NCBI GenBank assembly: GCA_956465555.1
Contig: OY101126.1
Location: 972,501-1,036,500, forward strand
Length of the DNA: 64,000 nt
Direction of reading: 5' to 3'
Source: Nitzschia sp. pyKryTriq1
Taxonomy: Eukaryota; Bacillariophyta; Bacillariophyceae; Bacillariales; Bacillariaceae
Made by a program: the position numbers and the translations under genes. Every line of letters begins with the position of its first letter. Position 1 is the stretch's first letter. The notes beneath the pieces are model-generated. The model was not told the DNA's origin, searched no databases, and saw nothing but the letters and a program-made list of their open reading frames with translations. Below, piece by piece: positions 41,464-52,700 of this stretch.

Positions 41464-43710
41464 ATGACTGAAAACAAAAACACGAAACAGCAGCTGTACC
41501 AACAGCTTGACAAGAGTTCATGGCTTTGGACTCCGCCAGGCGCCGCTCGAAAGAGATTCGGTACGTAAAACGTAATAATCCGTCGACTGATTTTGTTCGC
41601 TCCGAGATTAGTATGGATGCCCGAACATCGAACAAGGCTAATAATGCGTACATAATTCCTTTTTCCTTTGTCAGATTCGCACGATTTCGCGGGTTATGGT
41701 TCCTATGATGTTCGACACACTCCGTCCAAGTCGGAGATTATTCAAATTCACGAGATTTTTGAGACCGAAGAGAAGGGGCGCCATTTGCTGAAAGAATTGG
41801 AAGCCACGGCAATTTCAGGAAATGACATTCTCAGTTCCACATTTTATGTGTCAGGTTTGGTGACCCTTTCGGCGGGAAAATTGGCCCCTCTTTGTCTGGC
41901 ACTGGTCGGCGTCGTTTTGTACTTGTTCCGCGGAATTTATCATGAAACAGTGATGGCCTTGCCTTGCAATGGAGGTACCTACAACATTTTGCTCAACTGC
42001 ACTTCGAAGCAAGTCGCTTCCATGGCGGCAGTATTTACAATTATTGCATACATCACTACGGGCGTGGTGTCGGCACTGGAAGCAATCGCCTATCTGCAAA
42101 CTGTGCTGCCTGAGGATGCGATCAACACGCAAGCGGCCACGATTCTCTTGCTCGGCTTCTTTTGCGTCTTGACCAATCTTGGCATGCAAGAATCTGCCTT
42201 TGTGGCCAAGGCGGTATTTGTGATGCACGTTAGCACTTTGACGCTGCTGACTTTCATTGGAATCATTTTCATGTGTTTCAACCCGGACAAAATTTTGCAA
42301 AATTGGTCGTCGCCGTATCCAGCAGTGGACGCCGCTGGCGAGATGATTCCTGGCACCTTTTGGACCGCGATTTTCTACGGATTTTCGTCTGCTATGTTGG
42401 GTGTCTCGGGCTTTGAAACAAGTGCACAGTTTGTTGAAGAACAAGCCCCGGGTGTATTCCCCAAGACGCTTCGAAACATGTGGGCTGGTGTAATGTTATT
42501 CAACCCTCTCTTGTCGTTGATTTCCTTTTCCGCTTTGGATGTGGTCGAGATTATGGAGCACAAGGACACAGTTCTAGCTAGAACTGCTCATGTCGTGGGA
42601 CACTGGATTCAAACAGAACTACACTTTCCCGAGCATTTCATTCTTGGACCGATTTTTTCATTCATTGTGTCAATCGACGCTTTCATTGTACTTGCCGCGG
42701 CCCTGTTGACTGGATATGTCGGAATCAACGGTCTGATTCGAAGAATGAGCATGGACCGTTGCTTGCCTCAATTCTTTCTCACCAAGAATCCTTACACAGG
42801 TACCGACTCCTTCATTCTCGTTGGTTTCTTTCTTCTCTGTGTTTCCCAAGTTGTCATCCTCGACAGCGATGTCGAGGCTCTCGGAGGCGTCTACTGCTAC
42901 GCCTTTTTATCCGTGATGACAATATTTGCCTTTGGCAACATCCTTCTCAAAATCAAGCGCCCTGTTCTACCGCGTGAGATCACCACGTCTTGGTTGCATT
43001 CTGTGGTCGGCCTTCTTGCGGTCGTGATTGCCTTGTTGGGCAACGTGTTGGGAAAGCCAGAACTCTTGACGTACTTCTTTGTCTATTTTCTCATCGTGGG
43101 GGTCCTAGTCCTGATCATGTTCCAGCGGGTCCGTATCATGCGACTTATCTACAAGCTCCTGAAACCAAATAAAAAGAGTGCGAGCATGAGCGACACTGAT
43201 TCAGACAGTGACGACGACGAAAACAAGCCACTTGTCGTTCGGACTGCCGGAGGTGTCGACACAGAAAATCAGGCACAAACGATACCTGTTCCCCCGCCTC
43301 CGTCCATCGAAGGAAAACAGTCATGTATTGCCGCTCTGTCGACCGCAGTGAAGAGCGTCCAGGATGTCCCCTTTGTATTTTTTTGCAAGCACGATGACTT
43401 GCACTTGCTGAACAAGTGCATGCTGTACATTCAAAATAATGAACAAACCAACAAAATCATTGTGGTGCACTGTTCCAATGACACAAACGAAGACGCTTTG
43501 ACAGAACATGTCAAGTTGCTCGATTTGCTGTATCCAAAAGTGAAGATTTCATTATTGATTATCAACAGCCAATTCAATGCGGCAACAGTCGAGTGGGTAA
43601 GCCAGGCGCTTGGCGTTCCAGTCAACGCCATGTTTCTCAGTTGCCCCGATGAAAACTTCGCCATGAAAGTGAGCCAACTCCGAGGGATGCGAATCATCAC
43701 GTCCAACTAA
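41464..43710 (+). CDS. APC-superfamily amino-acid permease with C-terminal soluble domain
   Basis: Two exons, 41464-41560 and 41675-43710, with a 114-bp phase-1 intron (GTACGT...TTGTCAG); 710 aa. Exon 1 begins MTENKNTKQQLYQQLDKSSW; the frame joins as ...ARKRF|DSHDFAGYG. Residues 60-520 hold about twelve membrane helices with the APC helix-1 features SGNDILSSTFYVSGLVTLSAG and the conserved ALPCNGGTYNILLN segment (helix 2/loop). SSAMLGVSGFETSAQFVEEQ in the middle is typical of amino-acid/polyamine permeases. After an acidic linker (DTDSDSDDDENKPL) comes a cytosolic domain of about 140 residues (FVFFCKHDDLHLLNKCMLYI, KIIVVHCSNDTNEDALTEH) that resembles the universal-stress-like tails of some APC and cation-chloride transporters. 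The cargo is probably an amino acid. The gene converges with DNA ligase I, 68 bp away. Confidence 0.86.
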
Positions 43711-43778
43711 TAATCCCTTCCCACCACAAACTACATATGTGCCAGTAATTCGTACTTTAGACATTTTTCTAGATTTTA

Positions 43779-46562
43779 TTATGGTTTGGATCCTCCTCGC
43801 TTGGAGTTGCTTGCTTGTTTAGACTGCTGAGCAAAGAGTTGGGCGATCTGAAAGCTTGTCGTTGCCTGCTCTGGCTTCTTGTCTGGTCGTCGCCTCTTGA
43901 ATCGCGGAAAGCGAAGCGCGACACCACGACCTTCTGGATCGTCCACGAGTCCGGCCCCCGCGGTGTGCTGTCGAGAAAGCGACATGTCCGCAAATGAAAC
44001 TTCAAACACTTCCATGGGCTTGAACCAAATCGGGGGAGATTCGTTGGTCACCACATAGGCTGACGACGGTCGGTTTTCAAAGCAGTTGACTCGAGATTCT
44101 CCAGCCTCCGTGATTGCCATTCCATCCCTCTGCTCGTCCTCCTCATCGCTTACATCGGATTCGCCGTCCTCATCTTCCTCCTCAGCAGCGTCCGGTTCAA
44201 TGTTGCCGTCTTTGCCCTCATCCACCGCTCCGTCCACTCCAACATCAGATGGATATGCAGTCCCATGAAAGTAAAACTCGCGCATACCCTCGTACATAGC
44301 ATCTGTGAACGTCATGCATCGACTGATGGATCGGTAGACGTCGTCTTCTTCGTCGTACACGGCCAGTAGTATCGGGGAAAGAAACGATTTTTGGGCCTTT
44401 CTGCCGCTACCATACCACGCTCCAATTGGAACCACATCAATGGTATCCGCATAGCCAGATACGTAGTCTCGTTTCACTTTTAGCCAGCTATTACTTCGTG
44501 TGCCAGCCTCATACGGACTCGAGATTTTCTGGGACAGCTTACCACCTTGTTCGGAGGCTTCATTGTTTGAGGTGCTTGTGCCAAGCATTTTTAACATCAG
44601 ACCTTCGGCACCCTTCCTTACAGCCTCTTCTAGAAAGGCGCAGATTCGACTCTCATCAAACTTTGAAAGTGGCTGCGACGTGACAAAGGCAAAGTCATTC
44701 GTTTCCTGAAAGTATTCTTCGAGTTTAGCCTGTCGTTGGTGAAGTGGCTGGTTGATGTATGATACACCATTGAGGTACATCAAATCGAACGCAAACACCT
44801 TGACTCGGACACCTTGTCCATCGTGGTTCTTCTTTCGTCGCGACAAGTCTTGAAAGGGCAGTAGGCGCATATCCTCTCCCTCTCCTTCAACGCCTACGAT
44901 CTCGGCGTCCAAGATAAATGACAGAGGTCGATTATTGTCACCATCGCATCTCGCTTCTAGGATTGCCTTGGCAGCATCGGGGTACTGCGTGGTTGTCTCG
45001 AGCATGTGTCTCGAAAAGAGTTTCATTGTTGTTCCGTCGGAATGTGCCTGGCATCGTACTCCATCATACTTCCACTCCATGGTCATGCAGTTGTTGAGTA
45101 GCCCATTATAGCCCACCATGACCTTGGCGACTTGTTCCAGAGAATGAGTGGGATGAGCCAGCATGGGAGCGATCGGTGTCAAAAGTTGGATGCTGCAATC
45201 CTTCTGCACTTGTTCCACGCCTCCCTTGAGAAGGGCAGTGATGATAGCATTTAGATTGGGACACACATCGTGCGTCTTCTGAACAATTTCCACTGCCCTT
45301 TTGGTTTCGTCCTCGCGGACGGCAAATGCCATGGCTAGAGCTGCGAGGACTGTCTTGACATTGGCTCCGACTCTCATATTTCCAATCAACAGTCGGACCA
45401 AAAATCGAATTTCGATCTTGCTGTTACACGCTCGCAGAAGCTGCAGTAAGATATGTTGCTTGGCTTCTCGACCATCCGTGGCCACAATTTTCTCAAAACT
45501 CTCGTACACTTGTAATATCGTCAGTGATTTTGCTGATGCAGTAGCAGCAGCAGTAAAAAAGGTTTTCTTCTGAAACAACGACGCGGCGGCATCTCCCATA
45601 TCCCCGTATTGACGGTACCCCTTGGAAAGCTGCATCCGCGAGGCACCCAAAATGGTCTGCAAGGCCTTCGAAAGCGCCGATCCGCCAATTTCCATGGGCG
45701 CCTGTTGATTTCCACCCCGGAATCCCAACACCAACAAAAGAGCACATGCCAATGTATTTGCTGTAGAAGCAGATGCAGATGCAGACGCAGATGCTGATGA
45801 TGATTCAACCTGCTCTGCTGGTTCAGTGATAATAATATGTGTTATGAATTTCTTGAGTATATCGAGCTTGACAAGGCGTTTCGTAGTATCCGTCAATTGC
45901 TGTAAAGTTTCAGCTAAGTATTCGAAAGAAATTTCAGTCGTACTCGTCTTGAACGCACTATTTCCCTTGAGTCGAGGTGGTGTCGGGATCGATGTGTTCC
46001 CCATGGCTGCTGACTCGGACGGTAAATGCTTTAGGGTCATGGTATCATCCGATGATGATTCGTCGATATCGATAATTTCGGGTTCACGTCCCTGAAGCGT
46101 ATACTCAGTCCTGGTAGTAGTACTCGTAGTACCCAACATGGAAGCTTCCTTTTTGGGTGGCGTCGACGATCGATGATGATGGTGATTCGATGATGCTGCA
46201 CCAAAGAAAACGTCCAGACGGGCCTGCTTTCTGCCACTGACCTTGCTGGGACTGGACGATTTCTTGTCGGATGGGGGTCGTTTCTTGGTAGCTATGAAGG
46301 GAGACGCGAGTTCTTTCGTGATGCTTGTATCGGGAGTTGTTGTGCTCGTCGTCGGCCCACTGGCAGTATTTGGATCATCGACACACAGAACATAATCTTC
46401 ATCGTTTCCAGCATCTTGTTGTTGCTGTTGTTGTTGATGAAAGAAGATTTCGACGGCACGCTCCAGGCTTCCATTGGCAGCCTCCAACAATTCACTGGCT
46501 CGTTCCGCTGTGATGCCGCTGCAAATGGACCGGAGCGTGGATACTTTCTCGTCGGCGTCCAT
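43779..46562 (-). CDS. LIG1: ATP-dependent DNA ligase I
   Basis: Single-exon gene of 927 aa. LIG1 joins Okazaki fragments and seals repair nicks in the nucleus. The nucleotidyl-transferase motif EWKYDGVR has the AMP-accepting Lys at 498; later motifs include FILDAEIVG, VFAFDLMYLNG, EGLMLKM and WLKVKRDY, and the end has GVALRFPRFKRRR...PEQATTS, the OB-fold signature of LIG1. The N-terminus starts with a UBA-like helical segment (about 11-42, ITAERASELLEAANGSLERAVEIFF), then poly-Gln, then QARLDVFF at 113-120, a perfect PCNA-interacting (PIP) box, as expected for a replication ligase. The DNA-binding domain lies between about 210 and 470. A long acidic insertion (DAAEEEDEDGESDVSDEEDEQ) interrupts the C-terminal domain. 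The UBA-like segment and the insertion are departures from animal LIG1. Confidence 0.93.
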   Translation of the reverse strand: MDADEKVSTLRSICSGITAERASELLEAANGSLERAVEIFFHQQQQQQQDAGNDEDYVLCVDDPNTASGPTTSTTTPDTSITKELASPFIATKKRPPSDKKSSSPSKVSGRKQARLDVFFGAASSNHHHHRSSTPPKKEASMLGTTSTTTRTEYTLQGREPEIIDIDESSSDDTMTLKHLPSESAAMGNTSIPTPPRLKGNSAFKTSTTEISFEYLAETLQQLTDTTKRLVKLDILKKFITHIIITEPAEQVESSSASASASASASTANTLACALLLVLGFRGGNQQAPMEIGGSALSKALQTILGASRMQLSKGYRQYGDMGDAAASLFQKKTFFTAAATASAKSLTILQVYESFEKIVATDGREAKQHILLQLLRACNSKIEIRFLVRLLIGNMRVGANVKTVLAALAMAFAVREDETKRAVEIVQKTHDVCPNLNAIITALLKGGVEQVQKDCSIQLLTPIAPMLAHPTHSLEQVAKVMVGYNGLLNNCMTMEWKYDGVRCQAHSDGTTMKLFSRHMLETTTQYPDAAKAILEARCDGDNNRPLSFILDAEIVGVEGEGEDMRLLPFQDLSRRKKNHDGQGVRVKVFAFDLMYLNGVSYINQPLHQRQAKLEEYFQETNDFAFVTSQPLSKFDESRICAFLEEAVRKGAEGLMLKMLGTSTSNNEASEQGGKLSQKISSPYEAGTRSNSWLKVKRDYVSGYADTIDVVPIGAWYGSGRKAQKSFLSPILLAVYDEEDDVYRSISRCMTFTDAMYEGMREFYFHGTAYPSDVGVDGAVDEGKDGNIEPDAAEEEDEDGESDVSDEEDEQRDGMAITEAGESRVNCFENRPSSAYVVTNESPPIWFKPMEVFEVSFADMSLSRQHTAGAGLVDDPEGRGVALRFPRFKRRRPDKKPEQATTSFQIAQLFAQQSKQASNSKRGGSKP

Positions 46563-47356
46563 TCCGAAAAAGTCTACCGGTAGAACGCAGTATTACTTCT
46601 ACACGAGGCACCAAATTTGAATCATCATCGAATGTTCATCATCGTGGAACCAACCAACTACACGTACGTACAGTAAGAACAATAAGAACGGACGGCGCCC
46701 AGCTCCTTTGCGTCGATTATGACAGCCGTCATCGTTCCAAACTGTTTGTTTCAAGATCGAGAATACCGGTACCGGTAGATGATCGCGTAGAGTGAGTCAT
46801 CGTCGGTCATTCGTCATCATCATCATCTTTCTCTCTTTTCGCGATCTTCTTCGTTGCTCTGCATTATTTCCCGCGCAAATTATGGGGAGCAGACGAGAGC
46901 GAAGATCTCTCGCGTGATGCGTGGTGTGTCTGCTCCTTTGCGGGGGAAATAATGAGGTCGGGGGAGTCGAATGGCAACGGATCATGCTCTGCACCACTAC
47001 AGGTACTCATACCGGTATATGTAGTAGAGACGACTCACTCCTCACAATACGTAGACATTCGACCGGGTACATACGGTAGAAGTACTGTACAACTCTACCG
47101 CGCGATACCGCGCAATACTGTACGTACCAGAGGTATGCTTCTCGTGCTGAGTAAATACACTGGTGGTAACACTTTTGAGCACTTTGAACTTATTTTGTAC
47201 AGTACCGGTACTGTACGCGCTTTCAAAATTTCGTTCCACCAATCGCACATCGCACCGCTATAAAAAGTTGAAACGCATTGATGATGATGATTGTTTGATA
47301 AGATCAAAGACACTTGACCTGGCAAAGTCAGCCCCCTTTGAACCTTCGGCGATCCT
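46563..47356. promoter_or_regulatory. Divergent intergenic region
   Basis: Shared upstream region of the DNA ligase (-) and VWA-alpha-kinase (+) genes, 794 bp. It carries ATC repeats near 46816, TACCGGTACCGGTA near 46765, and further GTAC-type words at 47000-47215. No coding frame supported. Confidence 0.45.
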
Positions 47357-49513
47357 ATGACACGAGTCGTAGAGCATCTTTTCTCTGCTGTGCCCCTCCT
47401 CTTGAGAGACAACAACAAAAACATGATGAGAGGAGATGATATCGGCCCTCGCAAGCGGCCTCGTTTGTCTTGTGGTGCTACTACCAGGACACCCCAAAAC
47501 GTTACATTTGCGCTGGAACTAGAGACGGTGTTTATTATACCAGCAAATGATGAAGTCGATTTCAATGACGGCGAAGATACAGAGAATGGCAACGCTGCCA
47601 TCTCCAACGACGATGGAACAGATACTCGACGCACCTGCGACGTGACGGTTCTATCCTCTCAGCACGGAAGGGCACGGCGTGAACTTCGAGAAATCACCCG
47701 CTTTGACCTTCAAGCGGCAGTCAAGTACGGCGTCAAGAAGCGGGCACACAATTGTCGCAGGACTGGGCAGCCTCGGTGGCAGTATACGTTCGGAAACATC
47801 GTATACATCACGGACGAATCCAGCAAGAAAGAAATCACATCTTTTCGTGAGCCGATTCACATTCAGCCAGCTACCATCACCAACAAAATGTTGGATAATC
47901 ATCGCGAAGACCGTCAAACCTTGCGGGAGGAACCTCTGATTTGTGTCACACATTCTATCGTGGTCATTGATCAAAGTGGATCCATGAAAACTTCGGATGT
48001 CACGGGATTTCGGAACCGATCTCAAGCTGCCTACGGAATACTCGCTTTGGAATACATTGCAGAGCAACTGCACCAACGTGGAGACGGCAAAAGTCTAGAC
48101 GCTGTTTCTGTCATTGAAATGAACGACGAGGCAACAGTGGTCTACGACCGCGAGCCATTGGACTGGATACTGTTCAACAAAGTACTTGATCGGCAAAAGA
48201 CGGCAGTGCCAAGATCCCACGGCAACTACAACAGTGCACTCCAGGCTGCAAAGCAGCTTATTTACAACGAGATTCTTAGCTTTGAGGACGCTGATCCTGG
48301 CGAAAGGCCTTCATATGCAATCATCTTCCTTTCAGATGGACGCCCTAGCGATGGTAAGCCCCACGAAAACGACCTGCGCAATCACATCCTCGCGGACATT
48401 GCCGGAAACCTCGGCTCCAAATTGTCCCTTCATACGATAGGCCTCGGCAACTCCAATGAAGACTTCTCAACGCTACGACAAATGTCCTCCTGGCTTAACG
48501 GCTTGTTTGATAGCAAAGCGACATTTGCGCAATCTCGTCTTAGCACCGCTCAGCTCGGTGCCGCCTTTTCATCTATTTCTACGAGCATGACGGCTACGAG
48601 AACAGAAGCCTTGTCGTCGGCGCCACGAGTGAAGAAAGTTGTACAGTTGCGAAGCAAATCGGTCCCTCAGGCTCAAAGAAAGTTTCAGGTATACGACCGT
48701 TCTGTCTCTCGCTGGCGCTATGACCACGAGGAGGATTCCTGGCCGTGGACCGGTCTACCTTTCAAGAACAATACGGCAAGTGGTTTTGATATGGAGATCG
48801 AACCATTTGGGATGGGCGCCGAACGCCTAGCCTACATGTTCCATGAAATAGACGCAAGCCACAAGCGCCTGGGGAAGCCAATGGTTGCCAAGGAGAGCAT
48901 AGCTATCGATGATGAAGAACGCAAGGTTGATTTCCACGAAAACTTTTGTCGAGTACAGTACAAGGCGAGTTTGCTCGCAAAGGAGTTCAACAAAGTTGTT
49001 GCTAGAGCGCCGAGTCTAAGCCCTGTCGATTCATCGATGCGTGTCCCTCTTGTGGAGTTCCTTAAATGCAATGTATATGAATACACAGCCGACGATGGAA
49101 TGAAATGCGGGCTATTGGTGGAGGACTTCTTGAAGGGAAAGTTTACCAAGTTCAACAGCAACAATGGGTACGTACGAAATAACAAGGGAGAGCGAAAAAT
49201 CGAACTTATTGGTGGTGAGGTCTACATGGCAGATTTTCTGCAGGCCTTTTCACATTGGACCCATTCGTCAACATCCGCAACATTTCTGGTCTGCGACCTA
49301 CAGGGCGTGCTTAACTTGGAGGGTCGACGTCCCAAGTTTATGCTCACCGACCCCTGTATCTGCTCCAAGCGTAAGCACGGTGAACGGAAGTTCGGACGTT
49401 CCGATATGGGGCCCAAGGGCTTTCATGTGTTTCGAAAGAATCACGTGTGCAATGAAGTCTGCAAAGGTCTTGGGCTTCCTGCTTTTGGCTCGAGGTACAG
49501 CACAAGTTCATAG
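47357..49513 (+). CDS. Von Willebrand A domain - alpha-kinase protein (VwkA-like)
   Basis: Single-exon gene of 718 aa. Residues 199-400 form a VWA domain with the metal-ion (MIDAS) motif DQSGSM at 205-210, a Thr/Asn segment and FLSDGRPSDG. Residues 455-715 match the atypical alpha-kinase fold: GMGAERLAYMFHEI (Gly-rich region), MVAKES with the ATP-binding Lys, VCDLQGV, LTDPCICS, and the zinc-coordinating end HVCNEVCKGLGLPAF. Alpha-kinases phosphorylate Ser/Thr in helical or linear targets; VwkA of Dictyostelium has the same VWA-then-kinase order and acts on myosin II and the contractile vacuole. The N-terminus (1-190) is hydrophilic with a basic cluster (PRKRPRLS), a possible nuclear signal. 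Substrate unknown. Confidence 0.88.
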   Translation: MTRVVEHLFSAVPLLLRDNNKNMMRGDDIGPRKRPRLSCGATTRTPQNVTFALELETVFIIPANDEVDFNDGEDTENGNAAISNDDGTDTRRTCDVTVLSSQHGRARRELREITRFDLQAAVKYGVKKRAHNCRRTGQPRWQYTFGNIVYITDESSKKEITSFREPIHIQPATITNKMLDNHREDRQTLREEPLICVTHSIVVIDQSGSMKTSDVTGFRNRSQAAYGILALEYIAEQLHQRGDGKSLDAVSVIEMNDEATVVYDREPLDWILFNKVLDRQKTAVPRSHGNYNSALQAAKQLIYNEILSFEDADPGERPSYAIIFLSDGRPSDGKPHENDLRNHILADIAGNLGSKLSLHTIGLGNSNEDFSTLRQMSSWLNGLFDSKATFAQSRLSTAQLGAAFSSISTSMTATRTEALSSAPRVKKVVQLRSKSVPQAQRKFQVYDRSVSRWRYDHEEDSWPWTGLPFKNNTASGFDMEIEPFGMGAERLAYMFHEIDASHKRLGKPMVAKESIAIDDEERKVDFHENFCRVQYKASLLAKEFNKVVARAPSLSPVDSSMRVPLVEFLKCNVYEYTADDGMKCGLLVEDFLKGKFTKFNSNNGYVRNNKGERKIELIGGEVYMADFLQAFSHWTHSSTSATFLVCDLQGVLNLEGRRPKFMLTDPCICSKRKHGERKFGRSDMGPKGFHVFRKNHVCNEVCKGLGLPAFGSRYSTSS

Positions 49514-49741
49514 TAAAAGAGAACGACGCCTGTACGTTTGACAAGATACTACCGGTAGAGATAGACCACTCAAAACCACTCATATTTCAATTCGACTGAA
49601 CAAAAAAGAAGATCGAAGATAGGGCTCTATTCTGCGACAGGCCACAGTCAATCATTAAATAAAGTCAAAGACAAACTACTAAGATTGTGTTGCTCAATAT
49701 TGCTAGCTTCTCTCCTCCGAAAGCTCGTTCGTAGTAATCCT

Positions 49742-52700
49742 TCACTGTTTCATATCAGGCGTCTTCCCTTCCTCTTCGAGAAGTTTTTTGATTGCCAAAT
49801 CAAGCGCGGCTGTTCCACTTTGGTGCAAGGATATCATCCTATCAAGCCGTCGATTTCGTCGGAAACCATTGGGGTGCCGATTTGAGATATTCTCAACCTG
49901 TTCCCGGAGGCCCGACTCGAGAGGATACCATACGTTGAGAGAGTCCTGCACTTTTGGTTTCTGGCTAGCAAGCAGCTTGTCGTAAATTGCTTTCCAACCT
50001 GGATCGCAGAGAACCCACTTGAGATTGAGCGGAAACGTGTATCCAACGTCAAGCTGGCGACTTAAGAAATGTTGTAGTTCCATAACGCCCATGTACTTCC
50101 AGGGCACAACGCTATCCGGGATATTCTCAGATATGACAAGGAATTCTTCATCTAGTTCTTGCGGAAAGTAGAAATTGAAGCACTCGGCACCGTGTCTCAC
50201 TGCCCCACTCCCTGCGGCTTTCAGCCGTTCCACAGCGTGCTCCATAATCGAGTAGGACTTCGGATCTAGCATCCAAACGTCCACAAGACATTGAAAGAAG
50301 CTGTTAGTTGATTTGGTATCAAGTCTCTGTCAACGATAAAGTGAGGTGCGACCGGCGACCACTCACCTCCGAAACCAAAACGTGGGAACTCTGGATGGAA
50401 TCCGTTCATAGTAGCCGCTTTCAAAACTTCCAACCAACGGCTCGTCCAATTCTTCTCTGAAGGTGGGCTATCAAGAATACCCTGTATTTCATCGACGCAC
50501 CACTTCAATGTATTTATCTGATCCGGCGGAAGAGGTTTCTGGAAAGGAACGGCCCTCGTTCCAACAAGTAAACAGTCGAAATCCGAAACCACGGGCTTCA
50601 CATATTCATCTTCCTCATATGCCATCAGCAGCTCAAACGGATTCATGGGATCCCCCGCATCAGAATTCTGATACAAAACTGCCCGAGGATTCCCTTCTTT
50701 TGCCTTGGCTTGAAGGGCACCAATGTTCATATCCTGAAACGCGGGCTGTGAGGGACGTCCTGTATCGTAGATGGAGTCGGGCTCCCGGGTGATATCTTGC
50801 CTGACAATATAAGCTTCCCAAAACAAGCGCAACGGAATTTCAATGCCAAACACATCCGGCGAGTAGTCATCAACGTAGGTGATGGACGGATCACCTAAGT
50901 CCAAGAGTAGCATTTCGTTCGCAACCTTTCGTGTATCGCCATCGATATCCTTCTCTGCGAGTTTCGTTTTTGCTTCTTCCACTGCCTTCACCATCTCCTC
51001 TGCGACTGCTTCAAGATTTTCAGCTGCGGTATCCCGATCGCCTCTCGCGTTCCGGGAGAAAAACAGACGAACTGTCGCATGCTTGGATAGCTTTTTCACC
51101 ATACTTTTGTGAGTATTTTCGCTAATCTGCAAGAAAGGTACAAATGCCGACAGTTTCCCACGCTTGGCAGACTTTCCCTTGATATCAAGGCCTTTCCCAA
51201 CTGCTTCACCGGTCATCATTTTCTTAATGGCTTCATAGCTAGTTGGCCTCCAAACTGTGAATACAGACGATTTGTGAAAGAATTTGGACAATATCGAAAT
51301 GTTCTTCGTTTCCAGGCCTTTCTCCTCGATCTCATCGGCTCCTGCTTGCGAAATTTCAGTGAAAAATTTGAGAATTTGGTATCGCGGGTCTACCTTTCGA
51401 AAAGTGCTCATCCACTCAACGCTGGCTGCGCGTAAAATCTCCCTACCCCACGACCCTTCGGCAACTAGTACAAGGGTTCTTCGCTCTTGAGCCAGTTTTT
51501 GTTTCTCGGCCGACTTTAAAAGCACTTTCTCCTCAAATGCCTTGACTTTACTGTGCCATAGTATTTCGGATGGAGTACGAGTAAGATCCCAATCGTCCGG
51601 AATAGAAACGACCACCTCCGCCTCATCATCTACTTCCACCCAAAACCTGCGCAGGCTTGGTTTCACGAACCGAAAGAAATATCTTTCGTCCGAAAAATCG
51701 TGATCCCGTGTCACATGCTCCAGGAGGTTGAATGTTCGTGCTAGCGCTCTACCCACCTCCACAGCTTCCTCACGAGACTTGCAGACTTTGATAAGGTAAT
51801 CTACGGCATCACTGCCTATAAATGTATCCTTGTACACTCGCATGTGGAATCTATGGTCTTTGACTTCGATGTTTGCTTCCAGATCCTTGGCTATGTTGCG
51901 AAGCGTCGCCGTATCCATATCCAGCTGAATCAGACTCAAACCTCCCGTGATTTCGTTGTCCTTGTTGAATCTATAAAATAGACCTTCATCTTTCAACTCG
52001 TGATCTTTTGTAACATGGTCGTAAAGATTGTATTCGTTATGCAATCGACGTCCAATGAGGAGTGCATCTTGTCGGTTCGCACAAAATTGTTCAAGAAAAT
52101 CCACGGCTTCGCTCCCCAGAAATGTGTCCTTGTATGACTTCAAGTGGTACCTATGCGTCGACACCTGGACGCCTTGACGCAAGGCTCTAGCAATGTCCGG
52201 CAATGATCTTTTCGCACTCTTCACAGCCCGTTCCACATCATCCAAGGACGCATCACAGAATCGAAAGAACAAGTACTCATCTTTGAGCTCGTGGTCTCCA
52301 GTAACATGCCGAAATGTTCCGAAGAGCTTTACAATCTTGCGCCCTAATTTGACAGCTTGCCTTCGAGAGTCAGTATACGCAGACAAAAAGTCGACGGCCT
52401 CGGTGGCAATGAAAGTGTCTGGATAAAGTCGAGCGTGATAACGATGTGTTCCAACTTTGATGCTTCTTCGGAGTTTCTCCGCAATATCCTTGAGCTGCTC
52501 CGTCGTCATGGGAGAGGATGGTACCTGGCCAGGGTACCTCCTATCATACTCATCTGTAAATCGAAAAAAGAGATAATCGTCCGAGAATTCATGGTTGCCC
52601 CCCGCCACATGTTCAAACCAATGGAACTCTTGCGCCATTTGTCGACCCAACTGCACTGCTTCTCGTCGGGTGTTTGCCAAACTTGAATGAACAATGAAAT

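Noticed and set aside
50266-50366. Unspliced reading of the DEP gene to a stop near 50266 and a separate downstream gene starting at 50284
   Set aside because: A GTGAGT...GCTAG intron joins both frames in phase and restores the conserved GFG-DPKSYS and HGAECFN region; two genes would split that domain.
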